7,639 bases of DNA from Pyrinomonadaceae bacterium (GCA_013812565.1 JACCTF010000568.1:1-7639); one strand, 5' to 3'. Positions 1-6,647 are shown, numbered from the stretch's first letter. Made by a program: numbers and translations. The notes: generated by a model not told the origin, from the sequence alone.

Positions 1-497
1 GCGGGGTGCTGGAATGGGAAGATGTGGTGGCGGAGCGCAGCGCGTGGGATGTGTTTATCTGGTATGGAGGCTTGGTGCGGATCGCTGAGGCTTTGGGTGA
101 AGCCGGCCTCACGAAGCGGTTCGCCGAGACGGCTGCCAGCTTCACATCTGGGTGGTTATGGTGGCTGGCGCTCGGCTGCCTGTTATTAGTTTACTTCTAC
201 TCCCACTATGGCTTCGCCTCGATCACGGCGCATGCCACGGCGATGTACACGCCATTTTTGGTGGTCGTTCTCGCTGCCGGAGCACCCCCGTATCTGGCTG
301 TGCTCTCGCTGGCTTACTTCTCTAATCTTAACGCCTCGTTGACCCATTACGGCACCACACCAGCGCCGATCTATTTCGGTGCAGGCTATGTCAAGCAACG
401 AACGTGGTGGTGGTTCGGACTGATCGCCTCGATACTTAACATTTTGATCTGGGTAATAGTGGGCTTCGCATGGTGGAAAGTGCTCGGATTGTGGTGA
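1..497 (+). CDS. DASS-family (SLC13-type) di/tricarboxylate transporter, C-terminal part
   Basis: This is the 3' end of an integral inner-membrane transporter. The frame is open to the left edge (first whole codon at base 3, reading Gly-Val-Leu-Glu-Trp), so the real start lies outside the window and the GTG at 6 is internal. About 163 residues remain. They contain at least three hydrophobic spans, roughly residues 48-70, 80-104 and 136-160. Between the second and third is the signature SNLNASLTHYGTTPAPIYFG followed by AGYV, typical of the 2-oxoglutarate/malate translocator (CitT/SodiT/DiT) branch of the divalent anion:Na+ symporter family. The C-terminal end is natural, with a WWKVLGLW tail. 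Known for the family: import or exchange of malate, succinate, citrate, 2-oxoglutarate or tartrate. Beside hydroxyacid enzymes and a tartrate dehydratase, a dicarboxylate such as tartrate or malate is the likely cargo, but the exact substrate cannot be read from this fragment. Confidence 0.9.
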   Translation, partial: GVLEWEDVVAERSAWDVFIWYGGLVRIAEALGEAGLTKRFAETAASFTSGWLWWLALGCLLLVYFYSHYGFASITAHATAMYTPFLVVVLAAGAPPYLAVLSLAYFSNLNASLTHYGTTPAPIYFGAGYVKQRTWWWFGLIASILNILIWVIVGFAWWKVLGLW

Positions 498-621
498 GAG
501 GTAAACGGGCGGGGGCGATAGAGAAAGCACAGGCTTGCGGCTGCTTGCTGAATTTGTTGCCGCTACGGTGCGATTAGTCCAGAATGTCTTCGCCTTTCTA
601 CCCCGTCCTGGAGTAATACAT
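498..621 (+). other. Intergenic gap between transporter and RraA-like gene
   Basis: These 124 bases follow the transporter stop. The frame of the next gene is open back to a TTG at 535, but the 29 residues it would add do not look like an RraA N-terminus. I see no convincing promoter and no hairpin followed by a T run. Read-through from the transporter is possible. Confidence 0.4.
610..613 (+). promoter_or_regulatory. Ribosome binding site that fixes the RraA-like start at 622
   Basis: GGAG lies 8 bases before the ATG at 622. It decides in favour of this ATG over the TTG at 535, and the resulting 232-residue protein has the family's usual length. Confidence 0.7.
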
Positions 622-1320
622 ATGACGAGCAGACTCTCTATTGGGGAGCTTGAGGCTCTCAAACGAATCTCTACGCCAACAATATCAAACGCTATCGAAA
701 CATTTAACCTTCGCCCGCGCAACGAAGGATATATGTCGCCGGAGGTGCGCTGTCTATTCCCCGACCTGGGAGCGATGGTCGGTTATGCAGTGACTGCTAG
801 GATCAAAGCGGATCAACCGGCGACAGATGGGCAACAGGCTTCGCGGTTCGATTATTGGGATTACGTATTAAAGATGCCTGCGCCGCGCATCGCGGTCGTC
901 CAAGACCTGGATCAGCCGCCAGCTATCGGGTCCTTCTGGGGCGAAGTTAACGCGAGTGTTCATCGTGCGCTTGAGTGCGTGGGGACAATTACTGATGGCG
1001 GAGTACGTGATCTGGATGAGGTTCATGCCTTCGGGTTTCACTTCTTCGCGGCCGAGGTGATCGTCTCGCACGCTTACATCCACCTGATTGATTTTGGCGG
1101 GCCGGTGAAGGTCGGTGGTCTGGTTGTGAATCCCGGCGATCTGATACACGCTGATAAGCATGGAGCGATTGTGATCCCTCACGAAATTGCTCGTGAGGTG
1201 GCCGGGGCGGCCGCAATGATTGAGGCCACCGAGCGCCGGATCATCAATTATTGTCAATCGTCAGATTTCTCCGTCGAGAGACTAAAGGCGCTGGTGCGTG
1301 AGTTGACCCCCACCAAGTGA
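622..1320 (+). CDS. RraA-like family aldolase / oxaloacetate decarboxylase
   Basis: A 232-residue soluble protein of the RraA-like (HMG/CHA aldolase) family. Known members are Mg2+-dependent class II pyruvate aldolases that cleave 4-hydroxy-4-methyl-2-oxoglutarate or 4-carboxy-4-hydroxy-2-oxoadipate and often also decarboxylate oxaloacetate. E. coli RraA itself instead inhibits RNase E. Seen here: an N-terminal STPTISNAI segment (17-25), which is where the family fold begins. FWGEVNASVHRALE follows at 105-118, then the core motif ITDGGVRDLDE (123-133). R129, D130 and E133 match the R-D-X2-E/D substrate and metal site, and G107 sits at nearly the family spacing before it. The C-terminal GDLIHADKHGAIVIP block is also typical. 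Fifteen bases separate its stop from the next start, so the two are probably co-transcribed. Among hydroxyacid dehydrogenases, a role in making pyruvate from oxaloacetate or a related 4-carboxy-2-oxoacid is more likely than RNase regulation (inference). Confidence 0.85.
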   Translation: MTSRLSIGELEALKRISTPTISNAIETFNLRPRNEGYMSPEVRCLFPDLGAMVGYAVTARIKADQPATDGQQASRFDYWDYVLKMPAPRIAVVQDLDQPPAIGSFWGEVNASVHRALECVGTITDGGVRDLDEVHAFGFHFFAAEVIVSHAYIHLIDFGGPVKVGGLVVNPGDLIHADKHGAIVIPHEIAREVAGAAAMIEATERRIINYCQSSDFSVERLKALVRELTPTK

Positions 1321-1335
1321 AGTACAAAGCCTGCT

Positions 1336-2391
1336 ATGACTGAAACGCTTATTTCGGTTCAAAGATTAACTGAGTTCTGCACGCGATGCTTGGAGCGACT
1401 CGGCCTTGCCCACCGGGACGCTGTGTTGACGAGCGAAGCGATTGTGGCCGCAAACCTGCGCGGTGTCGATTCACATGGGGTCATCCGTCTCAAGACGTAT
1501 GTTGACCGGTTGCGCGCCGGCAGCATCAAACCGCATGGAGAGCCTGCGGTGATCAAAGAGGAAACTGCTTTCGCGTTGCTTGACGGCGAGGCAGGACTAG
1601 GGCAGGTGCTCTCGGCCAAGGCGATGCGCTTAGCGATTGAGAAAGCCCGCGCAATGACTGTCGCCGTAGTTGGCGTGCGCAACAGCAGCCACTTCGGCGC
1701 TGCCGCATTTTATGGTTTGATGGCTGTTGAGGAGGGAATGATCGGACTGGTTGCGACAAACGCCGGGCCAACTATGGCACCGTGGGGCGGCAGCCTTCAG
1801 TTGCTCGGTAACAACCCGTTGTGCGTCACCGTTCCGGCCGGGCGCGAGCGTCCCGTTGTTCTCGATATGGCGACCGGGGCCGTATCTTTGGGCAAGATCA
1901 TGGTCGCGATGATGGAAGGTAAACGCATCCCGTTGACCTGGGGGTTCGACGGTCAATGGCTGCCCGCTGATGATCCGAAGGCAGTGATTGACGGAGGCGC
2001 AATCCAGCCGCTCGGCGGGTACAAGGGTTATGGCTTGAGCATGATCCTTGATGTTCTAACAGGTGTCTTAATGGGCAGTAACTATTCGACTCTTGTACAC
2101 AGTCTTCACCGCTCGCTGGATCAACCGCAGGGTGTCGGGCATATCTTCGCCGCGTTGCGCATTGAGAGCTTCATCCCACTCGATGAGTTTAAGCATCGCA
2201 TGGACATGCTGATCTCGCTTCTCAAGGATTGCCCACGCGCGCCGGGCACCGAGCGCGTCTATGTCCCCGGTGAGATCGAGGCCGAGATAGAGATAGAGCG
2301 ACGGCATGCTGGTATTCCCATCAACGCTCGACTGGAAGCAGTATTAAATGAGCTGGCCCGGGAGCTGGATGTAGCACCGCTGTTTGCATAA
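1336..2391 (+). CDS. Ldh2-family malate / L-lactate (2-hydroxyacid) dehydrogenase, NAD(P)-dependent
   Basis: A complete 351-residue cytosolic oxidoreductase of the Ldh_2 (type 2 malate/L-lactate dehydrogenase) family, which has its own fold unrelated to classical MDH/LDH. The family oxidises L-malate, L-lactate, L-sulfolactate, ureidoglycolate or reduces 2,3-diketogulonate with NAD(P). Visible landmarks in order: RGVDSHGV with H47, RNSSHFGAAAFY (115-126) with H119, MAPWGG and GNNPL (147-162), VLDMATG (175-181), and GGYKGYGL (227-234). The tail has the usual APGTERVYVPGE and AGIPI segments. Length is normal and no key block is missing. The ATG at 1336 gives the usual N-terminus, though the upstream bases hold only a poor ribosome site (GAAG, about 13 bases away), so translation may be coupled to the gene before. 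The precise substrate is not readable. With a tartrate dehydratase and a dicarboxylate transporter nearby, L-malate or a tartrate-like acid is plausible. Confidence 0.88.
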   Translation: MTETLISVQRLTEFCTRCLERLGLAHRDAVLTSEAIVAANLRGVDSHGVIRLKTYVDRLRAGSIKPHGEPAVIKEETAFALLDGEAGLGQVLSAKAMRLAIEKARAMTVAVVGVRNSSHFGAAAFYGLMAVEEGMIGLVATNAGPTMAPWGGSLQLLGNNPLCVTVPAGRERPVVLDMATGAVSLGKIMVAMMEGKRIPLTWGFDGQWLPADDPKAVIDGGAIQPLGGYKGYGLSMILDVLTGVLMGSNYSTLVHSLHRSLDQPQGVGHIFAALRIESFIPLDEFKHRMDMLISLLKDCPRAPGTERVYVPGEIEAEIEIERRHAGIPINARLEAVLNELARELDVAPLFA

Positions 2392-2525
2392 GCGCCAGGT
2401 ATTATGGAATCGAAAGAGTGTTGTTGAATCATCTGCCACTTTATCCGATGGCGGTCGCCAAGCCGCAAACCATATCAAGTCGGTTGATGGAGTTCGTCAA
2501 TGTCTTATGAAGCTCATCGCTTAAC
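2392..2525 (+). other. Gap before the FAD dehydrogenase with possible weak promoter
   Basis: These 134 bases break the tight spacing seen upstream. A possible weak promoter is TTGATG at 2484-2489 with TATGAA at 2506-2511 and a 16-base spacer; each box matches consensus at 4 of 6. If real, the transcript would start within a few bases of the palindrome at 2519. A short imperfect dyad, TGGCG/CGCCA at 2449-2460, has only a 2-base centre. No terminator is evident. Confidence 0.25.
2489..2492 (+). promoter_or_regulatory. Shine-Dalgarno placed for the ATG at 2500, not for the FAD dehydrogenase
   Basis: GGAG sits 7 bases before the ATG at 2500, an ideal distance. The same motif is 33 bases from the ATG at 2526, which has no recognisable ribosome site of its own. 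This is the reason to suspect a leader frame or translational coupling here. Confidence 0.45.
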
Positions 2526-2532
2526 ATGTTAA
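2500..2532 (+). CDS. Possible ten-codon leader frame overlapping the FAD dehydrogenase start
   Basis: ATG at 2500 opens a frame reading MSYEAHRLTC and stopping with TAA at 2530-2532. It overlaps the first codons of the next gene in a different frame. It has the only good Shine-Dalgarno nearby. Ribosomes ending here could re-initiate at the ATG at 2526, six bases back from the leader's stop codon. The peptide has no run of one amino acid and resembles no attenuator peptide that I recognise. It could equally be chance, or a sign that the gene's true start was disturbed by a frameshift. The downstream protein has a family-like N-terminal length without it. Confidence 0.25.
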   Translation: MSYEAHRLTC

Positions 2533-2534
2533 GC
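2519..2534 (+). promoter_or_regulatory. Perfect 16-bp palindrome centred on the FAD dehydrogenase start codon
   Basis: GCTTAACATGTTAAGC reads identically on both strands with no spacer. Its centre lies between the A and T of the ATG at 2526. The AT-rich core with GC ends resembles the operators of dimeric repressors such as GntR- or LacI-type proteins, so an operator that blocks initiation or early elongation is a reasonable inference. No regulator gene is in the window to pair it with. Confidence 0.4.
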
Positions 2535-4022
2535 AAATCGGAACCGGACGAAATCAGGTCTCTACTCGCAGACGCCAGCAACTTGCGTGGCGGGCATGCC
2601 GCTCGTGCCCTCTTTCCCGAAACCACACAGGAGGTCGCCGATGCGCTCGCCGAAGCTGCCAGCGAAGGCACACCCGTTACTGTGTCGGGCGCAGGCACTG
2701 GCGTTGTCGGTGGGCGCGTGCCGTTCGGCGGCGTTGTTTTGGCGACAGACAAACTCAACCGTATCCAAGAGATCGTTCGTGAGGATGCGGGAGGATGGGC
2801 GATTGTCGAAGCGGGCGTGGTGCTCGCTGATTTTCAACGCGCAGTCGAAGCAAGAGGTTTGTTCTATCCACCCGATCCGACTGAGCGCAGTTGCTATTTG
2901 GGAGCAACGGTTGCGACGAACAGCTCAGGAGCGCGCACTTTCAAATACGGCCCGACACGAAATTATATTCGTCGTCTACGGTTAGTGCTCGCGACAGGCG
3001 ATGTGCTGGACTTGCGGCGCGGCGAAATATTTGCGGATGCGCGTCGGTGCTTGCGCATCCCCATGCCGCGAGGTCGGTGCATAGAGCTTGAGTTACCGTC
3101 ATACTCCATGCCGCAGACTCGCAAACACGCGGCGGGGTATTACGTCGCGCCCGGCATGGACCTGCTTGATCTATTCATCGGCAGCGAAGGCACGCTCGGC
3201 GTCATCACCGAAGTCGAAGTGACGCTCTTGCCAAAGCCGGACGGTGTTTTAAGTGGCGTTGTTTTTTTCACAGATGAAGAATATTTGCTCGCCTTTGTGC
3301 GCGAAGCGCGTGAGCGCTCGTTGCAAAATCGAGCGGAGCGGCGCGCCGGTGGGATTGATGCGCGTGCGCTTGAGTATTTTGATGCCGAGTCGCTTCGTTG
3401 CCTACGTGAGAAATACACGCTCGTGCCGCAGCAAGCAATGAGTGCCATCTTCTTCGAGCAGGAAACCACCCTTGAGAATGAGGATCGCTTGTTTGCCGAG
3501 TGGCTGACGTTGCTCGAACAGCACAAAGCCTTGGTGGAGGATTCATGGTTTGCAACCGAAGAGAAGGATCGCGCCGAGATGCGCGAGTTTCGGCATCGGC
3601 TTCCGGTGCTCGTCAACGAATGGCTCGCCCGTCACAACCAACGCAAAATCTCGACCGACATGGCCGTCCCCGACCAAGCCTTTGCCGGTATGCTGCGTTT
3701 ATACAAAGAGACACTTGAAGCGAACCGTCTTCAGTATGTCATCTTCGGGCACATCGGCGACAATCACGTCCACGTCAACATCATGCCACGCGACGATAGA
3801 GAAGCAACCACGGCGCGCGAGATTTATCTCAGGTTTGTGCGTCGCACGGTGGAACTAGGCGGCACCATCTCTGCTGAACACGGTGTGGGCAAGATCAAGG
3901 GTGACTATTTACGCGAGCTCTACGGTGAAGGGCCACTGCGTGAAATGGCGGCGCTCAAACGCGTCTTTGATCCGGCCTGCATTCTCGGACGAGGCAATAT
4001 CTTTGCCGAGGAGTATCTCTAA
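2526..4022 (+). CDS. FAD-linked D-2-hydroxyacid dehydrogenase (GlcD / D-lactate / D-2-hydroxyglutarate type)
   Basis: A 498-residue flavoprotein of the FAD_binding_4 plus FAD-oxidase_C architecture, oxidising D-2-hydroxyacids (D-lactate, glycolate, D-2-hydroxyglutarate, D-malate) to 2-oxoacids and passing electrons to a quinone, cytochrome or electron-transfer flavoprotein. The FAD domain shows VSGAGTGVVGG (53-63), GATVATNSSGART (126-138) and GSEGTLGVITE (219-229). The C-terminal domain shows RKISTDMAVP (373-382), FGHIGDNHVHVN (407-418) and SAEHGVGK (449-456). H409, H416, N418, E451 and H452 follow the spacing of the zinc and substrate ligands known in human D2HGDH, so it should be active on an acid of that kind. 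The ATG at 2526 is the first in the frame after a TGA at 2508, but it lacks a ribosome site. No signal peptide or membrane span is seen, so a soluble or peripheral enzyme is expected. No iron-sulfur partner (GlcF-like) gene lies beside it. Confidence 0.87.
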   Translation: MLSKSEPDEIRSLLADASNLRGGHAARALFPETTQEVADALAEAASEGTPVTVSGAGTGVVGGRVPFGGVVLATDKLNRIQEIVREDAGGWAIVEAGVVLADFQRAVEARGLFYPPDPTERSCYLGATVATNSSGARTFKYGPTRNYIRRLRLVLATGDVLDLRRGEIFADARRCLRIPMPRGRCIELELPSYSMPQTRKHAAGYYVAPGMDLLDLFIGSEGTLGVITEVEVTLLPKPDGVLSGVVFFTDEEYLLAFVREARERSLQNRAERRAGGIDARALEYFDAESLRCLREKYTLVPQQAMSAIFFEQETTLENEDRLFAEWLTLLEQHKALVEDSWFATEEKDRAEMREFRHRLPVLVNEWLARHNQRKISTDMAVPDQAFAGMLRLYKETLEANRLQYVIFGHIGDNHVHVNIMPRDDREATTAREIYLRFVRRTVELGGTISAEHGVGKIKGDYLRELYGEGPLREMAALKRVFDPACILGRGNIFAEEYL

Positions 4023-4037
4023 ACCCGGGTCTGGCAG

Positions 4038-4097
4038 ATGGTGAACAATCACAATCGGAAGCGATCAGAGAAGTGGTTCTCCAGCCAACAATCATGA
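4038..4097 (+). CDS. Possible 19-codon frame overlapping the aspartate kinase start
   Basis: An ATG at 4038 opens a short basic frame beginning MVNNHNRKRSEKW that stops with TGA at 4095-4097, overlapping the internal ATG at 4094 of the kinase frame. It is rich in Asn, Lys and Arg but has only one to two lysines in a row, so it is not a clear lysine attenuator peptide. The upstream GGG at 4027-4029 is a weak ribosome site. Probably chance, and recorded only because of the stop/start overlap. Confidence 0.12.
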   Translation: MVNNHNRKRSEKWFSSQQS

Positions 4098-5458
4098 AGT
4101 TCGGCGGCACGTCAGTCGAAGATACGTGCGCCTTTCAACGTGTCGTGCAGATCGTCAGCGCGCACAAGGATATGCGCCCCGTTATCGTTGTCTCTGCGAT
4201 GAGCCGCTTCACGGATGCGCTTCTTCAGAGCGTGCAGATGGCCGCTGATGGCAACGCAAGTGCGGCGAGTTCCTGGCTCGAAGATCACTATGAGCGCCAC
4301 GAAGATGTGGCAAGCAGTTTGTTGGGAGCGGTGGAAGCGAGCCTCTTTGAGGCTGCGCTCAACAAAGCGCGGAGTGAGATTCGTGAACTGTGCGTGAGCA
4401 TCGCCGCACATTCGATGCCGCATGCCGCCCTGCAAGATTCGGTTGTTTCATACGGCGAACAACTCTCTTCCACCCTGCTCGCGGCGGTGCTTCGTGAAAA
4501 TAATTTACCTGCCCACTATTTGGATGCGCGTCGTCTGATCGTGACCGACGATGAGCATGGACGCGCCGCACCGCTCTTTGCGGAGACCATGCGGCGCACG
4601 CGTGCCGAGCTTGAACCGCTGATCGAAGCCGGAGAGATGCCGGTGCTGGGAGGGTTTATCGCCGCCTCCCGCAGCGGTGCGACCACCACTCTCGGGCGCG
4701 GCGGCTCGGACTACTCAGCGGCGCTCACGGGTGCGGTTCTCCAAGCGCGTGAAATCCAGATATGGACTGACGTCACGGGCGTGCTGACAGCCGATCCCCG
4801 CCTTGTTGAGAGCGCACGCACAATCCCGCAGCTTTCCTACCGTGAAGCGGCAGAACTCGCTTACTTCGGTGCCAAGGTGCTGCACCCGAAGACGATGCAG
4901 CCTGCCGTTGAAGGGCGCATCCCTGTGCGTGTCAGCAATACGCGCCAGCCTTCGGAAGCCGGCACCGTGATACTTACGGAAACTGCTGTGTCGCCCTCAA
5001 CCGTTAAAGCGATTGCACATAAAACGGGCATTACCATCGTGCAGATCACTTCGGCGCGAATGCTCGGCGCATACGGGTTCTTGCGCGCTATCTTTGAAAT
5101 CTTTGATCGGCATCGCACCGTCGTGGACATCGTCACAACATCAGAGGTCAGCGTATCACTATCGCTCGATGAGGCAAGTGCGTTGCCGGCGATTATCGAA
5201 GAACTGCGTCAACTCGGCACCGTCGAGATAGAGCCGCGGCGTGCGATCATCTGCGTTGTCGGGGAGGGTTTGCGCAGCACGCCTGGGATAGCGGCACATG
5301 TCTTCAGCACGATTCGAGACATCAATGTCTCGTTGATCTCGCTTGGCGCGTCGAGCGTTAATCTGACGTTTGTGCTGGATGAGGAGCAGGTGCGAGAAGC
5401 TGTGATGCGACTTCATGCAGCCTTCTTTGAACGTGCCGCAGATGTGTATGTTTCATGA
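4073..5458 (+). CDS. lysC: Aspartate kinase (aspartokinase), lysine-sensitive type
   Basis: A 461-residue monofunctional aspartokinase, which phosphorylates aspartate with ATP as the first step to lysine, threonine, methionine and diaminopimelate. The kinase domain (about 1-290) shows KFGGTSVED (9-17), LGRGGSDYSA (207-216) and WTDVTGVLTADPR (231-243). Two ACT domains follow. The first holds AYGFLRAIF (333-341) and IVTTSEVSVSL (353-363), close to the lysine-binding region of E. coli AKIII, so lysine feedback is likely. The second holds STPGIAAHVF and INVSLISLGAS. There is no fused homoserine dehydrogenase. The GTG at 4073 is preferred because the ATG at 4094 would remove the first beta strand that precedes KFGG; GGAA at 4057-4060 is a distant ribosome site. 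The gene is 50 bases after the FAD dehydrogenase and same-strand, so it may share its transcript. That is an unusual place for a biosynthetic gene. Confidence 0.93.
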   Translation: MVLQPTIMKFGGTSVEDTCAFQRVVQIVSAHKDMRPVIVVSAMSRFTDALLQSVQMAADGNASAASSWLEDHYERHEDVASSLLGAVEASLFEAALNKARSEIRELCVSIAAHSMPHAALQDSVVSYGEQLSSTLLAAVLRENNLPAHYLDARRLIVTDDEHGRAAPLFAETMRRTRAELEPLIEAGEMPVLGGFIAASRSGATTTLGRGGSDYSAALTGAVLQAREIQIWTDVTGVLTADPRLVESARTIPQLSYREAAELAYFGAKVLHPKTMQPAVEGRIPVRVSNTRQPSEAGTVILTETAVSPSTVKAIAHKTGITIVQITSARMLGAYGFLRAIFEIFDRHRTVVDIVTTSEVSVSLSLDEASALPAIIEELRQLGTVEIEPRRAIICVVGEGLRSTPGIAAHVFSTIRDINVSLISLGASSVNLTFVLDEEQVREAVMRLHAAFFERAADVYVS

Positions 5459-5470
5459 ATTAGCAAGTTT

Positions 5471-6637
5471 TCAATTGGCAAGCAGTTCGTAGACTCGCAT
5501 CAGATCAGCTTTGAGTTCAATGCCGATGCCAGGCGCGTCAGGGAGGCGAACACGCCCACCTTCTACCGGCACATTGTCAGCGAAGCCGCCAAAGGGCTGG
5601 AACACTCCGGGATATGATTCGTTTCCGCCAAGCCCGAGGCCAGCCGCGATGTGCAGCGTCATCTGATGACCGCCGTGAGGGATGCAGCGTCTCGCAGACC
5701 AGCCATGCTGCTCAAGCATTTCTAAAATCTTCATGTACTCGACCAGTCCGTAGCTCAAGGCCGGGTCCATCTGTAAGTAATCGCGATTGGGATTAAGTCC
5801 GCCGTAGCGAATAAGGTTGCGCGAATCTTGGAGCGAGAAGAGATTCTCACCCGTGGCGATTGGTGTGGTTGACTCCTTAGCAACCTCAGCGTTTAACCGA
5901 TAGTCAAGCGGGTCTCCAGCTTCCTCGTACCACTTGAGTTTGTAAGGCGCTATCGCTTCCCGGTAGCGCAGGGCAGTTTCCAGATCGAACCGGCCATTCG
6001 CATCAACCGCCAGCCTCTCTCCATGCCCAACGACTTCGAGGACCGCTTCGATGCGCCTCAAGTCATCATCCAACGATGCTCCGCCGATCTTCATTTTGAC
6101 GGTGTCGTAACCCATATCGAGATACCCGCGCATCTCGTCCTGCAATGCCGTCAAATCCTTGCCGGGATAGTAGTAGCCGCCTGCCGCGTAAACGTAAACA
6201 TCCGTGTCGGCAACTCCGTTGCGGTAAGCGTCTGCGAGCAAACGATAGAGCGGCTTGCCTTCGATCTTCGCCGTCAAGTCCCACAAAGCCATATCGAGCG
6301 CGCCAACGGCGACTGATCGCTCGCCATGCCCACCCGGCTTCTCATTCGTCATCATGATCTGCCAGGCTTTTACGGGATCAAAGTTTTGTTCGTCGTCAGT
6401 CAGCAAAGCTCCGTGCTCAGCTTTCATGAGGCGTGGTATTAAGCGCTCGCGCAAGATTCCCTGCTGCGCGTAGCGCCCATTGGAATGAAAGCCGAAACCA
6501 ACGACGGGTCTCTGGTCGCGCACAACATCAGTGATGATCGCAACGGCTGAGACTGTCATTTCCGAGAAGTTGATCCAAGCATTGCGTAGGTGAGAACGAA
6601 TCGAAACAACATTGTCATGGATGGCAATTATCTTCAT
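5471..6637 (-). CDS. tarD: D(-)-tartrate dehydratase, enolase superfamily
   Basis: A 388-residue enolase-superfamily enzyme that closely follows the known Bradyrhizobium TarD along its whole length. TarD dehydrates D(-)-tartrate to oxaloacetate in the cytosol using Mg2+. The N-terminal capping domain includes GFHSNGRYAQQG (49-60) and NEKPGGHGERSVAVGALDMA (98-117). The barrel shows YAAGGYYYPGK (150-160), the VKMKIGG motif with K181 and K183, VDANGRF with metal ligand D212 plus N214, YEE with ligand E238, ATGEN with ligand E264, and CIPHGGHQ with H321. These equal the TarD catalytic lysine 184, ligands 213, 239 and 265, and histidine 322, shifted by one, so the full active site is present. ATG at 6637 is the first in the frame, after a TGA 13 bases upstream, and gives the family N-terminus. 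It has no clear ribosome site. It converges on the aspartate kinase gene with 12 bases between the stops. Confidence 0.9.
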   Translation of the reverse strand: MKIIAIHDNVVSIRSHLRNAWINFSEMTVSAVAIITDVVRDQRPVVGFGFHSNGRYAQQGILRERLIPRLMKAEHGALLTDDEQNFDPVKAWQIMMTNEKPGGHGERSVAVGALDMALWDLTAKIEGKPLYRLLADAYRNGVADTDVYVYAAGGYYYPGKDLTALQDEMRGYLDMGYDTVKMKIGGASLDDDLRRIEAVLEVVGHGERLAVDANGRFDLETALRYREAIAPYKLKWYEEAGDPLDYRLNAEVAKESTTPIATGENLFSLQDSRNLIRYGGLNPNRDYLQMDPALSYGLVEYMKILEMLEQHGWSARRCIPHGGHQMTLHIAAGLGLGGNESYPGVFQPFGGFADNVPVEGGRVRLPDAPGIGIELKADLMRVYELLAN

Positions 6638-6647
6638 GGTAGTAGTC

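Noticed and set aside
535..621. An N-terminal extension of the RraA-like protein from TTG 535
   Set aside because: The ATG at 622 has a good ribosome site and gives the family's usual length; the extra 29 residues do not resemble the family.
186..722. A 178-residue minus-strand open frame across the transporter end and RraA-like start
   Set aside because: It lies antisense to two well-supported genes, has a low-complexity Arg/Ser/Pro-rich translation and no recognisable domain.
622..1320. Annotation as RNase E inhibitor RraA
   Set aside because: The aldolase R-D-X2-E site is intact and the neighbours are metabolic, so the enzymatic branch of the family is the better call.
1336..2391. Possible internal deletion in the Ldh2 dehydrogenase
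   Set aside because: All the expected blocks are present in order from the DSHG motif to the C-terminal VPGE segment and the length is normal.
3140..3616. A 158-residue minus-strand frame inside the FAD dehydrogenase
   Set aside because: Ser/Arg-rich shadow of the real gene with no domain and no start signal.
4023..4030. ACCCGGGT palindrome after the FAD dehydrogenase stop as a terminator stem
   Set aside because: An 8-bp palindrome without a loop or T run cannot act as an intrinsic terminator, and such short palindromes are common by chance.
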